From Durusdinium trenchii (Eukaryota > Sar > Dinophyceae > Suessiales > Symbiodiniaceae), in assembly GCA_963970005.1 (NCBI GenBank), contig CAXAMN010027472.1, forward strand, positions 1,817,749-1,881,748: DNA of 64,000 nucleotides. The letters run 5' to 3'. Shown piece by piece: positions 22,571-34,388 of this stretch. A model generated the notes under the pieces. That model searched no databases and was not told where the DNA came from. It saw nothing but the letters and a program-made list of their open reading frames with translations. The number at the start of each line of letters is the position of its first letter. Position 1 is the first letter of the stretch. The translations under genes were made by a program, and so were the position numbers.

Positions 22571-24548
22571 ATGTGATTCCTGGACTGGTTCAGTCAGTGT
22601 GCTGCTCATCATATGGTTTGGTTTCGAAACCAAACCTCGAAAACCACTGACAGATCCTGCAACGCCACTCTGTCAGTGGATGGACGGGCTTCGGGGACCC
22701 GAGCCCATCCACGGAATCGCCGCCTTCGGTCCTTCGGTGAGGTGAAACAGCGGGGGGAACCCACAGACCGAATGCAGTTGACCGAAACGCCGAACATCCC
22801 ATGGGACTGGCTGTAGTGACATACATTGCATGTGGGGTCATAAAATGGGGTAAACACGATAAAATGTATCGATATGTAACTATTCTATTCCAGACATGGA
22901 TGGTCTGGGATGGCAGTCCCTGGCCCGACCTGCTTCGGTCTCCTAGACCCGATGGTGTGCGGTGTCGAGGGTGTCGAGATCCATCACCCTTAAGGTTGGA
23001 GGTCGTCGCTCTTAGGTTCCCTTAGTGAATGGACTTATATATAGAACTGGACCCTTGGATAGAGCTGAGGGGCGGCTGGCCAATGTTTCGTGACTTGCTG
23101 GTCTTCCAATCGGGGATTGGTCGCAAGATGTAGTGAAGTGGTTTTTAATGTAATGGGTGTTAGTATGGGTGTTATACAGTGAGTTACACTCTACTACACT
23201 ATACAGTGAATTGTATTACGCTTCACCGTCAATTGTATGCCGAAGCTCTCCAGACTCCGAAGATCTCCAGCACTGCACGCGAAACGCCTCGCAAGTACCG
23301 AGAAACCTCCGACCGCTGAGGTCTTCATTTTCCTCTTGCCCCTCGGGCTTTCAAGAGGGTGGAAACATCACGGCTGGCGGGCGTGCGGGTGGGTGGGCGG
23401 GTGGGTGGGTGGGTGGGTGTACACCCGGTCACCGTGATTCACGGTGGTTCTTGGCACACGGAAGTGTTTTGGTGGCGACTGAGTTCAGTCCCCGTTGCCC
23501 TCCAATCCTCGGCCATCCTCGGCCGATCCCCCGGTCGTTCGTCCTTCGTCGTTGGTCTCGGGCCGAGACGGTGGCACCATGGAAATGAGACTCGACCTCC
23601 CTATGGGTCCGGTGGTTTTCCACTCGGAGATGGAAGGTTTGTTGGACATGGACAAGAAAGATGGTTGGCATTGGTGGATGTCTTACTTCAGCCGGGTGCT
23701 TGTCGAGTGGAAACACTTTGTCAGCATGAGCCAAACCGAACGTGGTAGGACCCGCCTGTTGAGTTAAAGGAATCTAGGAATGTTGATGGGGGAAGTATCT
23801 GTAAGTAAACCATCTCAAACCCCTTAGCCGTAAGCGAAAAAGAATCGCTTCAAAAACATGTTTCAAAGAGCATACCCAGAACCAAACTGGCTTAGTCTTC
23901 CACGGTCCTTTTCGCTTTGCCAGAAATCGTTGATCGTCTCTCCATTCCACCTGCGTGTAGGGAGAGATTTTCCGGGCTGGGTGCCGGGCTGCCGACCGAG
24001 GAACTTGTTGGTGGCTCAGCTGAACCAGTCCTATCACCTCAAGTTCTGTGACATGAAGGGCAACGCCCGGCTCCGTCGTGCAAGGGCTGCTCGGACGGCG
24101 GGGTGGGGTGGTGCTTCAGCGGTGCCTTTCCAAGCGGCTCAGTCTCGGTCTTCGGCTGCCCTAGACTACACTCTCCGGGCTTCGATTGGGGCACCCAGGA
24201 GAGGAGGCTCCAGGTCGGAAGATGTGTTCTTCTTGGTGTTTGCTTTTCTCAGGAGTAGGAGTAGGAGGAGGAGTAGGAGAGTGTTTTACTGGCTTGACAT
24301 GTGTCCTTCGAAGTACTTGCTCTTGGCCCCTATGTGAATGTTGGATCAGACGATGTTCTCGGCAATTGAAAAGGAGGTGGATGTTCCAACGAATTCTCAT
24401 GACCCAGAGGCTCATGGACCCGAACCCACTGCCGCATGGTGGTTTTTTCGGGTCAGAGGCTCCTCGTCGTCCCGGCGTCGTCGTGTCTCCGTGTCGAGGT
24501 GTCTCGGTGTGTCGAGGCGTCGGCTGGGCGTTTAAAGCAGAACCCATG
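22571..24548. other. no gene recognised; GGGT and GA-rich runs
   Basis: Includes one inverted GCGATGGCCTCC-family unit near 22996, the GGGT run at 23376-23420 and a purine-rich run at 24251-24282. ORFs up to 159 codons have no domain. Confidence 0.45.
23376..23420 (+). repeat. GGGT tandem run, G-quadruplex potential
   Basis: Repeated GGGTGGGTGGGCGGGTGGGT units, with more than four G-triplets on the + strand. This meets the usual sequence rule for an intramolecular G-quadruplex. No function is implied. Confidence 0.8.
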
Positions 24549-24612
24549 CCCAGACGCGACTAATTGGGTTGGTTTGGAGGTCAATTGATCGGCAGTCCTA
24601 TGGCAGTCCGGA
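24549..24612. repeat. MITE fragment, CCCAGAC family
   Basis: Starts CCCAGACGCGACTAATTGGG, has the GGTTTGGAGGTCAATTGATC centre and ends near GGCAGTCCTATGG without the terminal part of the right arm. Confidence 0.5.
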
Positions 24613-26887
24613 GCTCCTGGGGCGTACCCTGCGGAGCTCGGAACTGACCCTCAACAGGATGAACAACTGCATGGTGGTATGAGGACCAGAAATGTGAACA
24701 GAGGGCCGTCTTCCACGGCCCCCGGTTTTCCACCCGGGCTGGAACCTCTCAGGGCGAAACGAAGTCCTTCGGAACCAGATCCTCTTCCTGTTTGAGTGAA
24801 TTTGCCGTCCAGCCCCTGTTCCACATCCGCTCCACAGGTCAAAGGTGCTTGAAAGGGGGATTCAATGTAGAGACCAGTACCTGTGGAGTTGGTATTTGGA
24901 ACAAACCAAGAGAGGTGACCTTTGTGTTCTGAACTAGGACCCGTCACCTGCAATACCTATATAATTAGTCGAACTGGGGTTCTTCAGAACCTCTGTCCGT
25001 GCCAGCCAATAGATGTTCTGCCGAACTTCATCCCAAAAAACACAGCCCCAGCTTCGGCAGACATTTGGGCAGAGAGTCGAACGATCCTATACGCATCTTC
25101 ATCCCGAAGGCCGCACCGTGACCTCAGGTCATTTGCTCGGTCATGGCGCCGCTCGGAGAAATCGAGCGTGTTGGCCGTCGGTGAGCGGGGTCTCCGCGTC
25201 GGGCGGAGGGGATCTTGAAAGAAAAAGCCACCTTGATTCGCCCCAGGTGGCTCGGTGTGACCAATGCCTGAGTGAATGGGCCTTCAGACACAGGGAGCGG
25301 TGGTGACCTGTTTTGTCTGGTTTTGACCTGTTTGATGTAGCAGAAAATAACAGAAACATCACCCTGAGTGGACTCCCAGTCACGATAGGAGCACTCCCAG
25401 TCACGATGGATTCGTTTACCGAACTTGCAGTCAACTGTGGCTGTGGTGAACCACCCGTCTGGTGGACCACCCGCGCTGTTCCATGGCCGAACTGGGTTCG
25501 TCGTTCCTGTGGTGAAGAGCCATGAAAGCGAAAGCCATGAAGCCACTGCGGTGTTCGCCGGGAGCTATAGGGGTTGATGCCACGCATCGTCCAATCCTAG
25601 CATGAATCTGAGTTAAGCAGGCACGATGCTGCTTGCCTTCCTACACATGGGCATGATGGATCCGGATGGGTCCAAAGGCATCGACCGCGAGAATCAAATT
25701 GTAGCCTCGTCAAAGAGGTGGGTTCGAGGTGTCCGAAAAGACCACCGGCCGAAAGGAAGGTCACAATCCCAAAGCAATCCAGCTTGCCCCGTGAGGACCT
25801 ACTAGTAGATTTGCTCCGTCTCCACACTTGGAAAAACGAAACGGCCTTCCCCAGTCCCCCCAAAAGGAGAATGCCAAAAGATCCCCAAGTCCTCACGCAC
25901 CTGGATCTTCCAACTCTACAGTGGCATTTCTGCTGAACCTGGCTGATTTCATGGATGAAAAGGCCTCCGCCCTTCTCCACAAGTCTCCGCTGTCTTCCAA
26001 GCCCACTCCCTACCGAACCGTGGATCCCCCCAACCATTAGAGGGAGGATTGGGTGCTTTCCCCACTCCAATCCCCACCATTTTGGTCACATGTCCTCCCC
26101 GGATCTCGAGGTTCCAACTCGCCGAGTCTTTCATTTCGACCCCAAACCGAGCGCCGCGGCCCGCCGCGGCCGTTTCCGCGCGTTCGCAGCCGCAAGCCGC
26201 GCGCGGACCTTCTCAGGAGCTCGGCTCCTGCGAAGCACTGGCGACGTTTCTTGGACTCCTTGGGCTTCGAGCAGCGCTTGGAGTTCAACGAAGGCGCCCA
26301 GTTCGGTCGTCCGACCGAGATCGAGACCGACCCGCGCCAGGGTCCGGCGGTTTCGGGCGGATCCGGCGGTTTGGGTCCGGCCGGTGGCGAGGAGCAGAGT
26401 GAGGAAGCGTTCCGAGGCCCAAGTGCAATGTAGACTGCATGGATTCTAGACAAGCAGTGGCCTACAATATAGGTGGTATTTGGCGCTGACCCCTCTACTC
26501 TTTGATTCATTCAGATGGAAGTGAAGTTCAAAGTTTTCAGAGACAAAGGGTCTTTCCAACCGCCGCTGTTCCACTTCTATGATGATTTCAGGGAGTGTGG
26601 AATACCTGGATCTTCCACCCACGCAACATGTCTTTGCCTTTTCATCCATAGACCCTGCCAAGTTCGACAGATCATCTACACATGCATGGAAGATCCAGGT
26701 ATGTTCAACCGGACGTCCCATGGAGCTCCGGGGAACGGCCAAACACGTGGCCCATCGTCCATCTCTGCCGCCCCATCGTCCGGCGCGCGGGTCCCCGTCC
26801 TCGCCCGTCCACCGTGCACCGCGCACGTCACGTCACGTCGGTGATCGGTGGCCAGGGGCGGGTGTTCCGTCGGACACGTGGACAACC
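24613..26887. other. no gene recognised
   Basis: ORFs up to 164 codons occur on both strands. The block 26130-26400 is strongly GC-rich and open in several frames, which is composition rather than coding evidence. Confidence 0.45.
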
Positions 26888-26978
26888 TACCAGGATCATA
26901 CTGCCGGGGTGTCCTGTCAGATCCAGTCTAGCAGTGGGCTGAGTAGTGCCAGGACACCCAAACAGGATGACCCAGGTA
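26888..26978. repeat. GGACACCC-family element, copy 1
   Basis: Starts TACCAGGATCATACTGCCGG and ends CAGGATGACCCAGGTA. The inner arms are GGGGTGTCCTG and CAGGACACCC. It recurs inverted at 55848-55930 (AGCCCACTGCT core). Confidence 0.6.
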
Positions 26979-28354
26979 CAAGATCCTTTTTGGGGGTGGG
27001 GGGCATTGGAGAGACCCTCAAGTCGTAGGTGGACAGTTCGGAGCTTTTCGCCCTGTCTAGAATCCCACATCGACTGAGGACAGGGTCAATTGGAGACTGA
27101 TGGTCGAAAGCCGTCAGTTGGACCAACAGGTCAGACTGGACCGAGGTCCGTCAGACCTGTTTCGACAGGTCAGAGCGCTCGATGAATGTCGACGTGATGG
27201 TTTTCTTCGTCTCTAAGTGAGTGAAAGCATCCCTATCCTCCTAGGCATCCCATGTCCCTGACAAGTGAGTCAGTGAGTGAAACATGGACATCCCCTGGCA
27301 TCCCTATCCTCCCAGTGGCGTCGGCCTTCTGTCAGCGAAGGCCCAAGTCGGTTTGGTGATGGACGGAAGCAAACTGGGCCCCCGAGGGATGTGAGTGACT
27401 CACCCCGACGACCGATGTTTGTGTTGGGTTGAAATCAGATGGATTTTCAGGTGCCATTTGGAGGCATTTGGAGGCCCAAATCGATGTTGGTTTTTTGGGT
27501 TCCATGGAAGCTCCCCGGTCCCCAAATCTGTTGCCCAAGCCTTTCTTGCTGCGGCCGAAGATGGACTTAGCTACATGTTCTTCCCTTTGATTCTCACTCA
27601 AAATCAGTGTTTGAGAACAGCGTTACAGGACACCTCCAGTGCCTACCACGCTCGCGTGTGGACTTCAGGGTCTGAAGAGTTCCTACCCTCTAGATCCCTC
27701 CAGTGGCGGGTCGATTCCCTCGGCGGCCGCGGCGAGGGTCGTTCCCATCGGCGCTGAGCCAGGTGGTCTTTCCATGTTTGGGGCTTCAACAGCCGCAGAC
27801 ATCAGTAAGTCCAGTGATCTACTTACCCCCCAATCAGTGCCCAATCCTTCCATCCTCCCAAATGCAGCGCAACGCTTTCTCATCTTCGGGACTACGAACC
27901 CCACCGCACTGCGCGGTCCACCGGAAGTGGTTCCACCACTGGGTGCCAGACCAGAATCCCACGGAGCTTTCGGGTGGTTGAACACCCATCCGACTGATGT
28001 TCCATCCTAACCACCAGATTTCGACCCAATCGCTTCGCTCGCTTCGCCTTCCAGGCGACATCGGCATTGCAGGAGGTCTCCAAGTCTTGGAGCCTGCGTG
28101 CCTGGGACCAAACGCGATTCGCGCGGCGCGGCGCGTGGAGGAACGACGGCTGCGTGGCACGTGGGACGACGGGGCCCCGTCCGTTGGGACGATGCCGGAT
28201 CCACAGGCACAAGAGGACCCTTGGGGGTCATGGCACAGGGGGGACCCGCCAGGTTTTGGCCACCGAACAGGAAGGATGACACGATCTCAACCTTTTGGAC
28301 GCGGTGCCACCACCACTCCCATATAGGACCATCGGATAGATACATGAAAAACTG
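26979..28354. other. no gene recognised
   Basis: Contains two near copies of GCATCCCTATCCTCC (27228 and 27298) around GTGAGTGA repeats. ORFs up to 123 codons have no domain. Confidence 0.45.
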
Positions 28355-28416
28355 CCAGGAGTCACTATCAGGGGTGGTTTTTAGTCCCTAATTAAGCACC
28401 CCTTTGTGACTGCTGG
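28355..28416. repeat. GTCACAAAGG-family element, short form
   Basis: CCAGGAGTCACTATCAGGGG...GCACCCCTTTGTGACTGCTGG is an imperfect inverted repeat. It shares TTTAGTCCC and AAGCACCCCTTTG with 13869-13976 but lacks about 30 bp of interior. Confidence 0.55.
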
Positions 28417-28902
28417 TGGTTGGAATTTGGCAGACTCGTCGCAGGTGGTCGCAGCTGGCAGTTCGACCGGATGCGACTGGTTGTACCGTACCCGAACCGC
28501 ACTGGTCGACTCCAGGTGCGATCCGCCCAACAAAGAGTCCGATCTTGGTACCAGCCGGCCAACACCACCAAGTCTCAAAGAAAAACAACCAGGAGTTACC
28601 AAGAGAGTTCAAGTCACGAAAGGTAGCTTGAGCTACCTGAGTTCTCCTTGCTTTAGGAAAATGTATTACAATTACAATCAGGAGTTGGGATTGTGCATTG
28701 AGTTTGGTCCTGTAAGAGTTGATTCTGTTCGTCGGGGGGGGGGGGCCCCCTGGATCAAATCCCCCCTGCGCCGGTTCACGCCGTCATGGACTTCTACCAA
28801 GGTTACTTGTGATTGTCTGCTACCTTTCGTTCACCCCCTCCTCTCTCAAGTGACCTTATAGACTACCTTATAGGTATACATCATGGAATAGTATTGGAAT
28901 AT
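28417..28902. other. no gene recognised; G12C5 run
   Basis: Contains a run of 12 G followed by 5 C at 28734-28750, a possible assembly-error spot. ORFs have no domain. Confidence 0.5.
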
Positions 28903-28989
28903 CTTCCAACAGGCGGTTTCTGGACACCCCTCAACCGCGAAGAGGCTATTTATGGACACTTCTTGGAAGGTCCTGGTCCTGGTATAGGG
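28903..28989. repeat. TACCAGGACC-family element
   Basis: The worn left end (ATCTTCCAACAGGCGG) and clear right end (TTGGAAGGTCCTGGTCCTGG) enclose GAAGAGGCTATTTATGGACA, as at 12798. The right end carries a duplicated TCCTGG. Confidence 0.55.
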
Positions 28990-29174
28990 TTCTTCAACCT
29001 CTGTTGGTGCATGTCAGAGGTGTGGCTCGTCCCAAAAAAAAGGAGTGAGGGGCGCACCCCGGGCACCTCTGGCCCCCTCCCCTCCTTCCTCCTTCCCCGG
29101 AGCTGGTTCACGGAACCCGGCATCTTCGACCCTTCGAGCGAAGAACCGAGGGGGTTTTTTGGTTCCGGAGAATC

Positions 29175-29310
29175 AAGTATACCCTGGGAGTCTAAGACCA
29201 AACAGGTGGTGAACTCACTCCACTTCCATGATGATTTCAGGGGTATCGCTTCCCTGGGAGTCCTTTACTTGGGTGCCGAAAATCGTCTTTGGACTTCTAG
29301 GGTATACCGT
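29175..29310. repeat. imperfect palindrome around TATACCCTGGGAGTC
   Basis: GTATACCCTGGGAGTC at the left and CTAGGGTATAC at the right are inverted, with an additional CCCTGGGAGTCC inside. It shares GATGATTTCAGG with 26581-26592. Probably another short element type. Confidence 0.45.
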
Positions 29311-29539
29311 TTTACGAGACGCGGCAATTCTAAACACCTCACGAGGGTCCGGGTCCTGGTTTGGGTGGGAATGAGATGGAATGAGTCATGAATGTGTGTT
29401 TGTTTCTCACGTTCAGAAGATACTTGTTCACATGGGTCCATGGGTGTACCGATTTCAGGGGATCAATCCCATCCTAAATCTTGACGGTCTCAAAATGTCT
29501 CAAATATCTTCAGACATTGTCTCAAATGTCAGGTCATAT

Positions 29540-29640
29540 CCCAGACGCTCCATGGGACTGCCATCTATGCCGATCCGTTGGGGTGGTGTCTGGGGCGGCA
29601 GTCCTATTCCAGTCCCAGACAGGTCGTGTATGGGGAGACT
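29540..29640. repeat. MITE, CCCAGAC family, worn right arm
   Basis: The left arm is CCCAGACGCTCCATGGGACT, followed by GCCGATCCGTTGGGGTGG. The right end reads CCAGTCCCAGACAGGTCGTG and no longer ends in GTCTGGG. Confidence 0.55.
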
Positions 29641-29701
29641 CCAGTCCCAGTCCATCTTTGGATCTAGGAAAACGCTGCCGAAAGGCTTTTTTGCTTCTTT
29701 T

Positions 29702-29770
29702 CCCAGACACTCCATGCAACTGCTATATATGCCGATCAGTTGGGGTGGTTTGGGGGGTCAATGGGGCGGG
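29702..29770. repeat. MITE left part, CCCAGAC family
   Basis: CCCAGACACTCCATGCAACT followed by the same centre as 8453-8540 (GTTGGGGTGGTTTGGGGGGT). The right arm is missing after GGGGCGGG. It lies only about 60 bp after the previous copy. Confidence 0.55.
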
Positions 29771-31125
29771 TTTTTGGCCTCTAAGCCCAGCCATCTGAGT
29801 CGGCAGAACGCTGCGCGTCGGTCGACAGGAGCGCCATCACGGTGACCTTCGACGCGGTGAAGCGCTACGGCGGCTCCACGGCGCCCACCATGCCGTGGCC
29901 TCCCGAGGCGGCCAGCGAACGGTGTGGGACGGGTGAGTGGGAGTGGGATTGGGGAGGAAGAGAGAGAGAGGGGAGAGAGAGGAGAGAGATCAGGGAGACA
30001 GTTGGTGAAAGTGTCTGTTTCCCAGCAATGGGGGGCCAGGCCGCTCTCCCTTCCTCCAAGGAAGGAGTTCCACTCGGAGGGGAGCCATTGGACGAGCCAC
30101 ACCGTTCCGCTCCTGGTCCGTTGGGGAGGACTCTTTTTGGAGGGTAGGAGTCACGGTGGATCTGTTGGGCACAGCTCCTTGGAGTCACGGTGCTCGGCCA
30201 GTGCGATCTGGTCCCTTTTGATCCACGAGTCGAACCGAAGCTGTTCGAGCTGGAACGTTGGTGAGCCGAGGACCCACCCAAATCTTCCTCAACAACGGTG
30301 TTTTCTTTGATCCTTGTGCCCCACCCCAACACCCGACCCACCGACGGAGCTCGTGCGCGCTTGCAGAGCGACCGATCGAAGTGGGACCGAAGCCAGGTGG
30401 AGGTGGCCGATATGGAACAAGACCGCCACTTGGACCTTCACGGAGAACCGTCCGGGCGGTGGCACCGAAGCGGGTTTCGAGGGCGTCGAGACCGTTTGGT
30501 CCCTCCAAAACCGGGATTGGAGGTCCGGAGCCCTGACCCGAGGAGACCTCGGGTACGGCTCCCCCTGAAGAAACGGTTTGGATCAGGGTCGGTCGCGTTG
30601 AGGAGACTGAGAACGCCATCTCTCAGGCTATGAGCGCCTCGAAAAGCTCCTTCTCAAGGGCATCCACAGGCGAAGCTGATCGCTGGGTCCCATCGGGGAA
30701 GGCGGAGGTTCCTCGCTGTGCTCGGAGCCCAAGGCATGGGAAGGCATCTGCCCAGTTCGACGATATTTTGACCGACTGAAGTGAAGGGTATTCCTCAACT
30801 CGGGTCACCATAGAGCCTCAAGACCTTCCCTCCTTTTTATTACATTTGTATATAGCAATTGGGTTGGAGGCCATGGCTCTTAGGTTGGAGGCCATCGCTA
30901 GTCTGACCTTCAGTCTTTGACTCCCAAGGATCTGAATTGGTTGAATCGCTTTTTGTGCATGCACACCAGCCAGGTGAAGGTGTGTTATACCCACAGTACT
31001 GAGACCACGGTGCGCGAAAGATGAATGTGAGGATTCAATATTTCAAAGCGTTTTTAGAGGTTGGATGGGCACTCGCTCCAAGATGCCTGACAGAGATGGA
31101 GGTCCAAGCTTGGACAACTTGTGCC
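29771..31125. other. no named gene; possible small exon
   Basis: 29826-29930 reads as an open, GC3-rich stretch (SAITVTFDAVKRYGGST and onward) ending just before GGTGAGT, so it could be an exon with a donor site. A GA-rich run lies at 29943-29990 and inverted GCGATGGCCTCC-family units at 30860-30902. Other ORFs (30185-30619 and others) overlap on both strands without domains. Confidence 0.3.
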
Positions 31126-31210
31126 TACCAGGACCTTCCAACAGGTCCTTGGACACCCGAGAAACCTTTATAAGAGCCTATTTGTAGACACCTCTTGGAG
31201 GGTCCTGGTA
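31126..31210. repeat. TACCAGGACC-family element
   Basis: An 85 bp inverted-repeat element beginning TACCAGGACCTTCCAACAGG and ending CTTGGAGGGTCCTGGTA. The interior AGAGCCTATTTGTAGACACC resembles 28903-28989. The flanks (GCC/CTC) show no target duplication. Confidence 0.7.
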
Positions 31211-31435
31211 CTCTCAAAATCCACTCCAATCGTTGCAATCCAGTCGTGTTTTTTGGTTTTTCGAGGTCGCCGGCCATCAGTCGAGTTGAAAGGCCTCATC
31301 GGTCAAGAGCCGAGTTTGGTGTATCATATCGCTCATTCTTCTACTCAGGATGACCGATATCTACCAGGCGCCCACAAACCATGAAAAACAAAGGTTTTCA
31401 CATACAAAAACAATGTTTTTTGTTAGGGAAAACCA

Positions 31436-31515
31436 CCAGCACCACCCAAAGGTGGTTTATAGACCCCCCTGACTATCTATTTTCCATCTAATAACCACCC
31501 TTTGGGTGGTGCTGG
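31436..31515. repeat. CCAGCACCACCC-family element, copy 2
   Basis: 80 bp, the inverse of 20319-20399 with only about two or three differences. The ends CCAGCACCACCC and GGGTGGTGCTGG are exact inverted repeats. Confidence 0.78.
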
Positions 31516-33299
31516 CAGGTTTTTGATGGTTTGTGGGCCCCTGGTAACTCGCCTAACTTCACCTCTTTGTTGGATCGTCTTTTCGGGGTCAGTCAGGTCA
31601 GTCACCCAGACGGATCGCCGTGCGGGTTTGTCACACGGGGGGTGGCATGTTTGGTGTTTGGTGTTTCGATGAGTGTCGCAAGAAGCAATGACTCTCGCCT
31701 AGTTCTGTGTCTTAAAATAGTTCTGTGTCTTTTGGACGACTGGAACCTCACGTCTTCACCGCCCAAACCATGACGAACCGTCTTCTCTCGATTCTCGATC
31801 TCTCTTTGTCTATGAGCATCGTCCAAACAAGGCACCGCGATGTTCGTTCGAACCGGTGAGAGACGGAGCTAAGCCGGTGGACCGGTCCGCCTCGATCCGA
31901 AGGGGTGGGTCTTCCAATTTTCTTCAAGATCCACAACGAAGCATTCCAATTCGGGCGTTGATCCCTCCGAATTCGGTAGATCAGATCACGTTTGCTTTGT
32001 TCGTTCGTCCATGTTTGGTTGCGGAAGACAAATACCTGGGCCTTGCTGGTGAATTCTTTGAAACTGGAAGCACCTGCTAGGTGCTACACCCTTTGTTTTT
32101 CTCCATCTCGGGTGCTGCTTCTGCCAACAATTGGCTTAGATTTGTTGAAGCTCACTCAGTCACTGAAGTACAGACGTCCATCTCCACAGATCACAGACGT
32201 CCCATCTCTGGGACCTCAAGACACGGCCATCTCCACATGCCGCTTCGCGTGCCTGGCTCCCCGCGCGAGCTGGCGCTGGCGCTGGCGCAGGCATGGGAAG
32301 TCTCATGGCAAGAAGAACAGCATGTTGGGAAGCAGCAGCTTGATGAGCGACGACATCAGCGACTCCAACAACGGCCTCTTGGAAGCCCGTCCCGTCGGGT
32401 CCGGTCGGCAGTCGGAGATGGGGAACGGATGCATCACGGAGGGTCCATGGCAAAGGGGACCCCTCAGGAGTGGCCCACCATTGATTGAATGGTGTGAATC
32501 CCAACCAAGTGTTTTAAGGATTATACGCTACACAACCAGATCAACGCATTGTCTTGGTTGGGCTATTTGCACTCACGGAGGGTCGCCACGCGCGGTGGTG
32601 CTGTTCGGTTTCCAACGGTACGGTTAGAATCGGTCTCGAAGCTGCGAACACGGAACAGGGAAACGCCTGGTGGGTCTGGGACATCTGATTTGGGTGACCA
32701 AAACTACGAAGTCCACCCCAACCTCACCACCTCACCCAAAACCAGTTCGATTATTGCAAAATCCTGGTCTGCTCTATACATCCTTAAGGTTCTTTAAGTA
32801 TGGTTCTGAAAAATGACCACGTCCAGTGAAATGAGGTCATTGACCTGTAGGGCCAGATTCGCAGCTTTTCCTTCACTCGGCATCACTCGGCCCAATTCTG
32901 GAATCCCCACCGGCCGACTCTACCCGCGGTTGGCGCAGACTCCGCTCGGCTGCGCCGAGCGTGGTGTTTGGGTTTGAAGAATCCGAGCAGCCGAGCTGGG
33001 CTTGGTCTGGACACCTGCCGATTCCGATGTCGGGGCTGCAAGGATTTTTCGGACTCAGAGGCTCAGAGGATAGATGATTCTGGAGGCTCATGATGTCTAT
33101 TCCCGACAGCACTTGATTCCTTGCAGAATACTTGCAGAGTCGGACGGTTCCTGGAAATGATTCTTCCGGTGTCTCGAACCAGTTTTCTGGGACGGCTCGG
33201 AAACCGATTCTTCGCATTCCCCCGTGCCTACTAGGCGGTCTATGTATAGGTCTATGTGCCTAGCGGTCTTTCCGACTGCATTTAACAAAAAATAAGAAA
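31516..33299. other. no gene recognised
   Basis: Several ORFs up to 211 codons (31992-32627) without domains. 32236-32310 is GC3-rich (the PHMPLRVPGSPREL frame) and might be a relic exon. I cannot support more. Confidence 0.4.
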
Positions 33300-33395
33300 C
33301 CCAGACACTCCATGTATGCCATATTTGCATACATTGGGGTGGTTTGGGGGGTCAATGTAGGCATATATCTATATGGCATACATGGAGTGTCTGGG
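33300..33395. mobile_element. MITE, CCCAGAC family, TSD AAA
   Basis: A 96 bp element with left arm CCCAGACACTCCATGTATGC and the complementary right arm (GCATACATGGAGTGTCTGGG). AAA lies on both sides (33297-33299 and 33396-33398). The right arm carries a small insertion (ATCTATAT). Same subfamily as 19293-19384. Confidence 0.82.
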
Positions 33396-34301
33396 AAAGA
33401 ATAACGACCTCCTCCTCGTCGTCCTGTGGGCTCTGGGCCGTTCTGTGGGTTGTCCCGTTCTTTTGACGTCGAAGTCATCACGCCTTGAGGCAGCCATTGA
33501 AGCCGAAGTCTCAAACAGGCCACGGTGGGACGAGATATGATGGGATATGTCCACGATTTGGATAGCTAGCAGACTAGCTGGGTGATAGAAGATGATGGTT
33601 TCATGTATGATGTTCAACCTTTAGTTGGGGATGATTGAACCCACTGACTCATGTTGCTGTTCGTTCGTGAGTTGACACCACCAACCAGCTGGACGAGCTG
33701 CTTCTGAGGCTGAGTGTTTCGCCGACAAATCTCCAGTCCAACAGCCAACGACGGTCCGGACGAGCGAGTTCCGCTTGCGGAACTGGTGGCGGAACTAGTG
33801 GAACTGTATCGGTTTCAGCTAGCGGTGCGCCCAAGCACCCCACCACTGCAAACAGAAAAGCGATGCATATTAGGGGCGAACTACATGACCAAATTGGTCC
33901 ATTTTTGGCCATGGATTCTGGCCAGGACTCCGAACGGCTGCATTTCAAGATTCCATGTCTCCCAGGGCCCCATCCTGGCGACCGATGTCCTGATGTCCAG
34001 ACTTCGGTAAAACAACACGTGGTGAAACCATGTACACCCTGCAAGTCCAGTCTGACCTAGTAAACTTGATCAAACTGACCTCTATATGTGAGTTAGTTTT
34101 TGTAAGACCAACTGGCCTTCAACCTCATTGAGTAGTTATTTTTCCTATTTTCCCCACTCCAGTCATTTCAGATCCTCAGGGAATGGTTTTGGATAATTGT
34201 AGAGTGTGCTGCACAAAGCCTCAGAGATGATCATCCTTTCGTTGTGTGCTGTGGGGTTGGATTAGAGGCCTTCCATATGCTCCTCGTTGGAGTGATTGTA
34301 G
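33396..34301. other. left flank of the DIRS-like element, no gene
   Basis: ORFs up to 131 codons without domains. Just before the element, ATTGTAGAGT occurs twice (about 34195 and 34295), each time followed within a few bases by GCACAAAGC; the second is at the element end. Confidence 0.45.
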
Positions 34302-34372
34302 AGTAGCACAAAGCAATTGTGCGAAGTGACACAGAGCTAGCGTCGACCGAAGGTCGGGCTCAAGTTTTTTTT
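34302..34372 (+). repeat. split direct repeat A1
   Basis: AGTAGCACAAAGCAATTGTG begins a 63 bp unit followed by eight T. It is identical to A2 at 41825 except for the length of the T run. It contains two potential hairpins: GCACAA/TTGTGC with a 5-base loop, and CGACC/GGTCG with a GAA loop just before the T run. Confidence 0.9.
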
Positions 34373-34388
34373 GTGGTTGACACCGAGG

